From: Acidimicrobiia bacterium
GTDB taxonomy: Bacteria > Actinomycetota > Acidimicrobiia > Acidimicrobiales > Poriferisodalaceae
Direction of reading: 5' to 3'
Assembly (NCBI GenBank): GCA_022822525.1
Contig: JAJEBN010000049.1
Span: forward strand, 1 to 38,774
DNA: 38,774 bases
Shown: piece after piece, positions 26,521 through 34,631 of the stretch
Position numbering within the stretch: the first letter of the stretch is position 1
Layout of the letters: the number at the start of each line of letters is the position of its first letter
The notes under the pieces: model-generated
The model's input: the letters and a program-made list of their open reading frames with translations, nothing else
Database searches by the model: none
Told to the model about the DNA's origin: nothing
Translations under genes and position numbers: made by a program

Positions 26521-26601
26521 CGCCTTCTAGCGAAGCGGTGTCTGATACGCCTTCTAGCGAAGGCCGATGCACTGCGCCTTCTAGCGAAGGCCGATGCGAT
26601 C
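26521..26601. repeat. Three tandem 27-bp units spanning the chdC stop codon, each with a hairpin
   Basis: Units lie at 26521-26547, 26548-26574 and 26575-26601, each beginning CGCCTTCTAGCGAAG on the plus strand. Units 2 and 3 contain a perfect 6-bp stem (GCCTTC, loop TAGC, GAAGGC); unit 1 has lost part of the right arm. On the minus strand each unit carries TAG in the same phase, so the last codons and stop of the coproheme decarboxylase gene are repeated twice beyond the real stop. Confidence 0.95.
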
Positions 26602-27282
26602 GAGGACCGTGGTGGTGTCGGCGAGGAGGCCGGTGTAGAAGGTGCCGAACTCGCCGTAGACGGCGCTGGCCTCGTCGAAGCGCATCGTGTACACGACGTC
26701 CTTGAGGTCGTCGAGGTGCTCGCCGAACAGCGTGACACCCCATTCGAAGTCATCGACACCGGTCGACCCGGTCACCACCTGCAGGATCCGGCCCCGGAAC
26801 TTGCGGCCCGACGTGCCGTGCTCGTACATCAGCTCGCGGCGATCGTCGTAGGGCAGCGTGTACCAATTCCCGCTGCCGGGTCCCACCGACTCCCGGCGCT
26901 TCGACATGGGATAGAAGCAGAACGCCGACTTGCCCTCGGGCGGCAGCTGCGGGTACAGCCGGGGGGTCTTCATCTCGGGCGGCAGGTCGGGCGCGTACTC
27001 GCTGACTTCGGTCATCGAGACGTAGCTGTCGGCGACGTCGAGGCCGGCCTGCTGCAGGCGCGTCTGCAGGGCGCGCAGCCGCCACAGGTCAGGTCCCAGC
27101 GCCATGAAGCCCACGTCGGCCTTGTGGCCGAACACGGCCACCGCGAGCACCTGGTGATCGTCGCCGGCAGTGGCATCGATGGCAGCGAGCACCCCGGCGC
27201 GGTCGGCGGCGGGCGTGAGCTTGCAGAACAGGTGCAGCACGCCCCATCCCACCGACGTCGTCACTTCGGGCCCCTGCGACAC
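26581..27282 (-). CDS. chdC: Coproheme decarboxylase (chlorite-dismutase fold)
   Basis: ChdC (HemQ) converts coproheme to heme b with hydrogen peroxide, the last step of the coproporphyrin-dependent pathway. The 233-residue protein has the family landmarks FCFYPMSKRR (121-130; Tyr124 is the likely radical Tyr), NWYTLPYDDRRELMYEHG (139-156; His155 is the likely proximal heme ligand), and VTGSTGVDDFEWGVTLFGEHL followed by VVYTMRFDEASAVYGEFG. There is no chlorite-dismutase signature Arg that I can place, and with hemE and hemY nearby the decarboxylase role is far more likely. It starts at GTG 27282, nine bases after fdhD, so the two share a transcript. Its stop codon is inside a 27-bp tandem repeat. 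Confidence 0.93.
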   Translation of the reverse strand: MSQGPEVTTSVGWGVLHLFCKLTPAADRAGVLAAIDATAGDDHQVLAVAVFGHKADVGFMALGPDLWRLRALQTRLQQAGLDVADSYVSMTEVSEYAPDLPPEMKTPRLYPQLPPEGKSAFCFYPMSKRRESVGPGSGNWYTLPYDDRRELMYEHGTSGRKFRGRILQVVTGSTGVDDFEWGVTLFGEHLDDLKDVVYTMRFDEASAVYGEFGTFYTGLLADTTTVLDRIGLR

Positions 27283-27291
27283 GCCGGCAGC

Positions 27292-28134
27292 CTAGGAGTT
27301 GGCGGATGCGTTCGATCCGAGCGGCTGCGCCCGCCCGCCGCCCACCTGTCCGCAGTAGACGTTCAGCTCCGCGCCGCGCGCGAAGCCCGCCAGGGTGATG
27401 TGCGCGGCCCGGGCGGCCTCAATGGCCAGCGAGCTGGGTGCGCTGACGGCGATCAAGGTCCCGATGCCTGCCGCCCACGACTTCTGGACCATCTCGAAAC
27501 TCGCCCGCCCGCTGACGAACAGGGCCATGGCACCGGCGTCATCGCGCCCGTCCAGCAGTCGCCTGCCGATCACCTTGTCGACGGCGTTGTGCCGGCCGAT
27601 GTCCTCACGCAGCACGTCGATGCGGCCTCCGGCGTCGAACGTCGCCGCGGCGTGCAGCCCTCCCGTGCGGCCGAACATCTCCTGCGCAGCGGGCACTGCA
27701 GCCAAGGCCGCGTGCACCGCGTCGACGTCGAAGCAGCGTGTGCCGGCCAGCGGTCCGAGGCGTGCCGCCATGTCGGTGATGGTGGTGCTGCCGCAGATCC
27801 CGCAGGCAGCGCTGACGTTGCCGAGACGGGGCGTCGGCACGGGCGCCCTGCCGCCGGTCTCCACGGTGACGACGTTGTATTCGAATTCGGCTGCGGGGCC
27901 CTCGCCGCAGTAGCGGACCCCGGTGACCGCTGCGCCGCCGAGCAGCCCGTCGCCCGCGCAGAAGCCCACCGCCAGCTCGTAGTCATGGCCCGGCGTGCGC
28001 ATCGTGGTGGCCACCATGTGCCCGTCGAGGCGGATCTCGAGCGGCTCCTCCACCACGACCTCGTCGGGCGAGCGCCTCCAGGCGCCCTGCCGCAGGCGGT
28101 CCACCAGCACCCGCATCGTGCGCCCCCGCCTCAT
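27292..28134 (-). CDS. fdhD: Formate dehydrogenase accessory sulfurtransferase FdhD
   Basis: FdhD passes sulfur from a cysteine desulfurase to the molybdenum cofactor of formate dehydrogenases. The 280-residue protein carries the essential CxxC (Cys111 and Cys114 in SAACGICGSTTI), the early VVVEEPLEIRLDG and MRTPGHDYELAVGF blocks, REDIGRHNAVDKVIG, SGRASFEMVQKSWAAG and the closing GAELNVYCG. ATG 28134 is used. The ATG at 28116 (MRVLVDRL) has a GGCGGGGG stretch upstream and may be the true start. Downstream are chdC and the dehydrogenase; no formate dehydrogenase or molybdenum-cofactor gene lies in the window. A strong terminator separates it from groEL upstream. Confidence 0.94.
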   Translation of the reverse strand: MRRGRTMRVLVDRLRQGAWRRSPDEVVVEEPLEIRLDGHMVATTMRTPGHDYELAVGFCAGDGLLGGAAVTGVRYCGEGPAAEFEYNVVTVETGGRAPVPTPRLGNVSAACGICGSTTITDMAARLGPLAGTRCFDVDAVHAALAAVPAAQEMFGRTGGLHAAATFDAGGRIDVLREDIGRHNAVDKVIGRRLLDGRDDAGAMALFVSGRASFEMVQKSWAAGIGTLIAVSAPSSLAIEAARAAHITLAGFARGAELNVYCGQVGGGRAQPLGSNASANS

Positions 28135-28189
28135 CCGGTCAGGGTACCGGCACCCCTCGCGCCGCTCATTCGGACATCGGGTCTGGACG

Positions 28190-28224
28190 CGAAGCGGCCC
28201 GGGCGGGGGACCCGGGCCGTTTCG
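28190..28224 (-). terminator. Terminator hairpin after groEL
   Basis: CGAAGCGGCCCGGG (28190-28203) pairs with CCCGGGCCGTTTCG (28211-28224) over 14 positions with one G-T wobble, around a 7-base loop. It lies 43 bases past the groEL stop and before fdhD. On the minus strand no long T-run follows, but the stem is the strongest in the window and stands exactly between two transcription units. Confidence 0.75.
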
Positions 28225-28266
28225 TGAATGGGTTGGGCTGTTCTTGGGGGTCTGGGGAGTCTCCGG

Positions 28267-29988
<1,722 letters not shown>

Positions 29989-30015
29989 TTAGCACTCTAG
30001 AGCTGAGAGTGCTAA
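29989..30015. promoter_or_regulatory. CIRCE operator (HrcA binding site) of groEL
   Basis: TTAGCACTC (29989-29997), nine bases, then GAGTGCTAA (30007-30015): a perfect CIRCE inverted repeat, 103 bases upstream of the groEL ATG. HrcA binds this and represses transcription until heat stress. The right arm contains the TAG stop of the glycerate kinase gene (30012-30014 on the plus strand), so operator and coding sequence overlap. Confidence 0.97.
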
Positions 30016-31067
30016 CCGCCAACTCCGTCGCCCGCCGCGAAGGCGGCGGCCAGGGCGGCGGCGGCGTCGCTCACCGCTGACAGCGTGTCCGACATCGAAC
30101 GCTCGGATCCGTACCGCTCCGACAGCACGACCAGGTCGGTCGCGGGCATCTGATCGCTGGGCCTCGCTGCGGCCTCGAGGTCGATGCCGGGATCGCGGGC
30201 GCCCACGATGACGCCGGCAGGCACGCGGGCGTCGGCGGCCATTGCCAGCACGCCTCCCACGACTTTGCCGTCGAACGAACCTGCGTCGAGGCGGCCCTCG
30301 CCGGTGATGACCAGGTCGGCCCCCTCGATGGCCTCGGCCAGGCCGACCTCGGTCGCCACCACGTCGAAGCCTTCCGCCAGCTCGGCATGCAGCCCTGCCG
30401 CCAGCCCGCCGGCGAGGCCCCCGGCAGCGCCGGCGCGTGCCATCTCGCTGACATCGATGCCGTAACGCTCGCAATACAGGTCGACGAGGCGCTCGAGGCG
30501 GCGCGTCAGCAGCTTGATCTGCGGCGCCGAGGCGCCCTTCTGCGGGCCGAAGACGTGTGCTGCGTCGCAGAACCGCGTCCGCACATCGCAGGCCACCACC
30601 ACCGACACGCCTGCGAGGCGGGCCAGCGGCGCCATGGCGTCCAGCGCACCGAGGCCCCCGTCGGTCGTGGCCGAGCCGCCCACACCCACGATCACCCGAC
30701 GAGCACCGCTGGCGACGGCCTCGGCGATGAGCTCGCCCGTGCCGGCGGTGGTCGCTGCGAGCGGATCGTTCCCCTCAGCTCCCCCGGCCAGCAACAGCCC
30801 GCTGGCACGGGCCATCTCGATGATCGCCGTGTCACGCTCGAGCCGCCATTCGGCCTCGATGCGTGCACGCAGCGGACCGGTCACCAGCGAGGTGCGGTTC
30901 GGTCCGCCCAGCGCCTCGAGCGTGCCCTCGCCGCCGTCTGCTGCGGGCAGGCACGTCACCTGCGCGGTGTCGCCGGCATGCCGGCGCACGCCCGCCTCGA
31001 TCGCCGCTGCGACCTGCGCAGCCGACGCGGTGCCACGGAACTTGTCCGGGCATGCCACCACCCGCAT
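30012..31067 (-). CDS. Glycerate kinase (GlxK/GarK family)
   Basis: This 351-residue kinase phosphorylates D-glycerate with ATP (2- or 3-phosphoglycerate depending on the subgroup). The family's layout is clear: VVACPDKFRGTASAAQVAAAI at the start, LPAADGGEGTLEALGG, MARASGLLL, VGVGGSATTDGGLGALDAM, ACDVRTRFCDAAHVFGPQKGA, and ITGEGRLDAGSFDGK toward the C-terminus. These line the two-domain active site. It follows the LytR_C gene by five bases, so the pair is one operon. Its last codon and stop lie in the CIRCE arm, so HrcA bound there could also affect read-through from this gene into groEL. Confidence 0.93.
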   Translation of the reverse strand: MRVVACPDKFRGTASAAQVAAAIEAGVRRHAGDTAQVTCLPAADGGEGTLEALGGPNRTSLVTGPLRARIEAEWRLERDTAIIEMARASGLLLAGGAEGNDPLAATTAGTGELIAEAVASGARRVIVGVGGSATTDGGLGALDAMAPLARLAGVSVVVACDVRTRFCDAAHVFGPQKGASAPQIKLLTRRLERLVDLYCERYGIDVSEMARAGAAGGLAGGLAAGLHAELAEGFDVVATEVGLAEAIEGADLVITGEGRLDAGSFDGKVVGGVLAMAADARVPAGVIVGARDPGIDLEAAARPSDQMPATDLVVLSERYGSERSMSDTLSAVSDAAAALAAAFAAGDGVGG

Positions 31068-31072
31068 ACCGG

Positions 31073-31696
31073 CTACTCGGCCAGATCGGTCCCCAGCGTC
31101 ACCAGCACGTCGGGCGTCTCGAAGCCCTGCACAGCCGCGGTGTCAGCCAGCATCGTGAAGACGTCGTTGTCGGCGTCGAGCTCGAGCACGCCGGCGATCG
31201 CTCGTGCTTCGAGCAGCGATCCCGGCTGGTAGTAGATGCGTGTGCGTTCCAGCGGCGTGCCCAGGTAATTGGTCGGCGACTTGGTGATGTAGCTCAGCGT
31301 CTTGAACCGGTCGGTGAGCCTGCCTGCGGCCCCGCGCACCGTGGTGGAGTTGGCCACCTGCACCGAGACCTCCGCAGCAGGTCTGGGCTGGAACGGCTCG
31401 GCGTCCGTGGAGGCGCTGTCGGACGCCGCGGGTGTCGTGGTGGCCACGACGACCGTGGCGGGGGTGTCGCTGCTGCTCGCGCCGTCGTCGGCGGCTGCGC
31501 CGGTCGTTGCGGGCGGCTGTGTCACCGCCGGGAGCGTCTGTCCGGCTTCGACGGCGGGCGTCGTGTCCGTCGTCACGACTTCGTCAGGATCGTCAACCGA
31601 GCGCAGCAGCAGCACGCCCACGACGACGGCCACCAGCACCAGCAGCAGTCCGCGCACAGCTGCGCCGCTGTTGGATTCGCCGGCTTGGCTGTTCAT
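31073..31696 (-). CDS. Single-pass membrane protein with LytR C-terminal (LytR_C) domain
   Basis: The 207-residue protein has one membrane helix at about 13-35 (AVRGLLLVLVAVVVGVLLL), then a Thr/Ala/Pro-rich extracellular linker (about 40-105) and a C-terminal domain that begins VSVQVANSTTVRGAAGRLTDRFK and includes TRIYYQPGSLLEARAIAGVL. This matches the LytR_C domain, found outside the cell alone or after LytR-CpsA-Psr enzymes; its function is not settled, though an envelope role is likely. ATG 31696 is chosen because the helix follows at a normal distance and the extra upstream 50 codons are not protein-like. It is first in an operon with glycerate kinase. The 194-base divergent gap to upp should hold its promoter. 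Confidence 0.85.
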   Translation of the reverse strand: MNSQAGESNSGAAVRGLLLVLVAVVVGVLLLRSVDDPDEVVTTDTTPAVEAGQTLPAVTQPPATTGAAADDGASSSDTPATVVVATTTPAASDSASTDAEPFQPRPAAEVSVQVANSTTVRGAAGRLTDRFKTLSYITKSPTNYLGTPLERTRIYYQPGSLLEARAIAGVLELDADNDVFTMLADTAAVQGFETPDVLVTLGTDLAE

Positions 31697-31890
31697 CGGG
31701 TGACCTCCCGTGGGTGTACAGGCCAACCGCGTACAACCGTGATGGCAGACGCGGCGAGTTGCTTGAGATGTGGCGAGAACCGCTTGACGGCGGCAGTGTT
31801 GTGAGCGTAGGGCGAATGAAGCGTCGGCGGGTGTACCCCTGAGCACCTAACTTGCGCACGGAACTTGATCATCGGGCAGAGCCCCCCTAC

Positions 31891-32532
31891 ATGAGCGAAT
31901 ACATGAGCATCACCGTCGTCGACCATCCGGTAGCTGCAGCCCTCCTCACCCGGCTGCGCGACCGCAACACCGACGTCGAGGAGTTCCGCCAGCGGCTCGA
32001 CTCCCTGACGTTCCTGCTGGTGTCCGAAGCCCTGGCCGATGCGACATCGGCGGGGACCCAGGTGGAGACGCCGCTCGGACCTGCTGAGGGCTCCCGGCTC
32101 GATCCGATTCCGGCGATCGTGCCCGTGCTGCGGGCCGGGCTGGGAATGCTGGATGCGGCGCTGAGGCTGCTGCCCGCCGCACCGGTCGGGTTCATCGGCA
32201 TGCGACGGCTCGAGTCGGCCGACGGCGTCAGCCACGAGTGCTACCTCGAATCGCTGCCGAGCGTGCTGGAGGACCGGCCCGTGCTGGTGCTCGACCCGAT
32301 GCTGGCAACCGGCGGTTCGGCTGCGGAAGTGATCCGCGTGCTGGACGCGTCGGGCGTGGGCCGGGTCACCATGGTGTGCGCGCTGGCGGCACCGGAGGGG
32401 GTGGAGGCGCTGCGCAGCCGTGTCCCCGGCATCCGCATCGTGACGGCCGCCATCGACAGCCACCTCAACGACCAGGCGTACATCGTGCCTGGGCTCGGCG
32501 ACGCCGGCGACCGGCTGTACGGGGCGGCCTGA
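31891..32532 (+). CDS. upp: Uracil phosphoribosyltransferase
   Basis: Upp makes UMP from uracil and PRPP in pyrimidine salvage. The 213-residue protein includes VDHPVAAALLTRLRD (typical N-terminus), IVPVLRAGLGM, GFIGMRRLE, the PRPP-binding loop VLVLDPMLATGGSA, and a C-terminal uracil-binding region AYIVPGLGDAGDRLYG. Two ATGs compete: 31891 (MSEYMS) and 31903 (MSITVV). The second gives the 209 residues usual for the family. Neither has a clear ribosome site. It converges with ribokinase with an 11-base gap that lies within a hairpin. Both enzymes handle ribose phosphates, but they are on opposite strands. Confidence 0.95.
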   Translation: MSEYMSITVVDHPVAAALLTRLRDRNTDVEEFRQRLDSLTFLLVSEALADATSAGTQVETPLGPAEGSRLDPIPAIVPVLRAGLGMLDAALRLLPAAPVGFIGMRRLESADGVSHECYLESLPSVLEDRPVLVLDPMLATGGSAAEVIRVLDASGVGRVTMVCALAAPEGVEALRSRVPGIRIVTAAIDSHLNDQAYIVPGLGDAGDRLYGAA

Positions 32533-32548
32533 GCGCGACCCGCTCAGG
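32528..32548. terminator. Bidirectional hairpin containing both stop codons of upp and rbsK
   Basis: CCTGAGCG (32528-32535) pairs perfectly with CGCTCAGG (32541-32548) around the loop CGACC. The upp TGA (32530-32532) is in the left arm and the rbsK stop (32544-32546) in the right arm. Both genes therefore end inside one symmetric hairpin, a compact way to stop two converging transcripts. No T-run is present. Confidence 0.65.
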
Positions 32549-33440
32549 TGGCGGGTTCGGCGAAGCCGGCCAGTTGCTCGGCCGTCGGCAGGCTCGGCTG
32601 CGCTCCGGGGACCGTCACCGCCCACGCACCCGCCCGCACAGCCAGCCGCGCCGCATCCGCGGCCGCGGCACCCGACGCCATGCCGACCGCGAACGCCCCG
32701 GCAAACGCGTCCCCTGCGCCGGTGGCATCGACCACGGCGACCTGCGGTGCATCCACCGTGATATCCCCGCCGACGACACAGCCCGCCGCGCCCCGCGTCT
32801 CCACGAGCACCGCGTCGGGGCGCAGATCGAGGCCGCTGCCGCCGGCATCGGGGTGACGCAACTGCTCGGCTTCGGCCCGGTTCACGATGATGACGTCCGC
32901 CAACGGCAGCACCGCGGGCGCCACCTCGTTGTACGGGGCGGGGTTCGCCACCACAGTGACGCCGTGCTCGCGGGCGATCTCCGCAGCGGCCCGGGCAGCC
33001 TGGGCGCTCACCTCGCCCTGCAGCAGCAGCGCATCGGCCGCGGCGATCCCGGCGGCGGCTGCCTGCACGCCCTCAGCACCGAGCGATGCGTTGGCACCCG
33101 CGGCCACCACGATCGACACGTCGTCGGGATCGACGGTGATCACCGCCAGCCCGGTCGGAACGTCCACGCTGGCGACGTGGCGGCAGTCGATCCCCTCGGC
33201 CTCGAGGCCCGCTCGCAGCCACCGGCCCTGGGTGTCGTCGCCGACCCTGCCGACCATCACCACCTCGGCACCTAGCCGCGCCGCCGCCACGGCCTGGTTG
33301 GCGCCCTTGCCCCCGCGGAACCAGTCGATGCGCTCGGCATGCAGCGTCTCGTCGGGTGAGGGCCGCCGCGGCACCCACAGCGTCACGTCGGCGTTCAGGC
33401 TCCCGACAACGGCAATGCGCAGCACGCCTGAGGGTGTCAC
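32544..33440 (-). CDS. rbsK: Ribokinase (PfkB family)
   Basis: This 298-residue PfkB-family kinase most likely phosphorylates ribose at O5. PfkB signature 1 is FRGGKGANQAVAAARLG (41-57), and signature 2 is DATGAGDAFAGAF (238-250) with Asp244 as catalytic base. NADVTLWVPRRPSPDET near the start and NPAPYNEVAP in the middle are ribokinase-like. Substrate certainty is moderate, since PfkB kinases for other sugars look alike. The frame is open upstream into the oxygenase gene; I chose GTG 33440, which lies four bases after that gene's stop. A second GTG at 33425 is possible. It is co-transcribed with the Rieske oxygenase gene, a link whose meaning is unclear. Confidence 0.85.
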   Translation of the reverse strand: MTPSGVLRIAVVGSLNADVTLWVPRRPSPDETLHAERIDWFRGGKGANQAVAAARLGAEVVMVGRVGDDTQGRWLRAGLEAEGIDCRHVASVDVPTGLAVITVDPDDVSIVVAAGANASLGAEGVQAAAAGIAAADALLLQGEVSAQAARAAAEIAREHGVTVVANPAPYNEVAPAVLPLADVIIVNRAEAEQLRHPDAGGSGLDLRPDAVLVETRGAAGCVVGGDITVDAPQVAVVDATGAGDAFAGAFAVGMASGAAAADAARLAVRAGAWAVTVPGAQPSLPTAEQLAGFAEPAT

Positions 33441-33444
33441 CGGA

Positions 33445-34578
33445 TCAGCGCCCGCTCGATGCCCGTTCGTGACCGAGTGCCGGCAGCAGCAGCGCTGCGA
33501 GATGGGCCACAGCATCCTCGCTGTGCACCGAAGCGACGCCGGACTGCTCGGTGACCAGCGGCCCTGGCCGGTAGCCGCGGCTGCGAATGCCGCGCTGGGT
33601 CGATTCGACCAGCTTCAGGTCTTCGGACACCGTGGTGTCCCAGTCAAGGTCGATGATCTCGCGCAGCTCGTCGGTCGGCTCGGCGACATCGAACCACCAC
33701 TCCCGTACCAGCAGCGTCCGATCCGGCGCGCACGGCACCCAGCGGTAGGTATTCACGGCCTGGCCGGGATACACCTGGATCGACGAAGCCGGCCAGATGT
33801 AGAACGCGGCATAGTCATCGCTGGCGACCGGGCGCGTATAGGTGGAACGATCGCCCTCGACGCCTCTGGCCGTATGGCGGATCACCGTGCCGCTGGGAGC
33901 GACCCGGTAGCTGGCGGGGTCGACCACGCCAGATGTGAATGATCGATGCACGTTCGGGCAGTGATAGCACTCGTTGTAGTTCTCCACCGCGATCTTCCAG
34001 TTGGCAGCGATGAGGTGCGTGCGGCGCCAAGTCAGCATGCGCGTCGGCGCGAGCGGAGCAAGCGCCAGGACCTCGTCGCCGACACCGGGGGCGTGCTCGG
34101 CCAGCGGGGCCGCGCCGGCATCCGCATTGACGAACAGGAAGCCGGCGAGTTCGTCGACAGCGACGGGCGGCAGGCAGATCTCGCCGACATCGCAGCTGCG
34201 CGCGCTGAGCAGGGTGCCGTCCAGCCCGTACACCCAAGCGTGATACGGGCACATGATGACGCCCGGGGTCTCAGCGACATCGCCGCCTGGCTGCTGCGGC
34301 GGGAACAGCTCGTGTCCCCGGTGCTGGCACACGTTGAAGAAGGCGCGGATCTGGCCGCCGTCGTTGACCACGAAGACCGGCTCGTCGCCCACCGTCGCCG
34401 TGAGCACCTGGCCGGGTTCGCTCACCTGGCTGCGGTGGCCCACGAGGTGCCAGGATCGAGCGAACACCGAGTCCAGCTCGACTGCGAGGATCTCGGGATC
34501 GGTGTAGTAGCGAGCTGCCAGCGCGCTTCTCCCAGCGGCATCGGTCGCACTTGGCACCGGTGTCTGGCGGGCTGCCAC
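33445..34578 (-). CDS. Rieske non-heme iron oxygenase, large subunit (choline/betaine-type subgroup)
   Basis: The 377-residue protein has a Rieske [2Fe-2S] site (Cys84-His86 in CQHRGHE and Cys110-His113 in CPYHAWVY) and a mononuclear iron site in ENYNECYHCPNVHRSF (His206 and His211), with a later acidic ligand region EDLKLVESTQRGIRSRGY. The residue that bridges the two centres is Glu203 rather than the Asp of classic aromatic dioxygenases. That, with NECYHC, is the pattern of choline monooxygenase, betaine demethylase (GbcA) and carnitine oxygenase. It probably hydroxylates an N-methyl compound; the exact substrate is not known. No reductase partner is adjacent. The start is GTG at 34578, 53 bases from a divergent dehydrogenase gene. 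Confidence 0.88.
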   Translation of the reverse strand: MAARQTPVPSATDAAGRSALAARYYTDPEILAVELDSVFARSWHLVGHRSQVSEPGQVLTATVGDEPVFVVNDGGQIRAFFNVCQHRGHELFPPQQPGGDVAETPGVIMCPYHAWVYGLDGTLLSARSCDVGEICLPPVAVDELAGFLFVNADAGAAPLAEHAPGVGDEVLALAPLAPTRMLTWRRTHLIAANWKIAVENYNECYHCPNVHRSFTSGVVDPASYRVAPSGTVIRHTARGVEGDRSTYTRPVASDDYAAFYIWPASSIQVYPGQAVNTYRWVPCAPDRTLLVREWWFDVAEPTDELREIIDLDWDTTVSEDLKLVESTQRGIRSRGYRPGPLVTEQSGVASVHSEDAVAHLAALLLPALGHERASSGR

Positions 34579-34631
34579 TGAACGGTATTGTGCCGCGTCC
34601 CGATGGCCGTCTGTGACCCCCGCGAGAGCAC

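Noticed and set aside
26476..28227. Long open frame (583 codons) on the plus strand opposite chdC and fdhD.
   Set aside because: Both minus-strand genes have full family motifs. This frame shows no motif and has the composition typical of antisense frames here.
31784..31813. Candidate upp promoter: TTGACG, 18 bases, TAGGGC.
   Set aside because: The -35 box is good but the -10 box lacks the conserved final T, and the distance to the start codon is long. Not strong enough to annotate.
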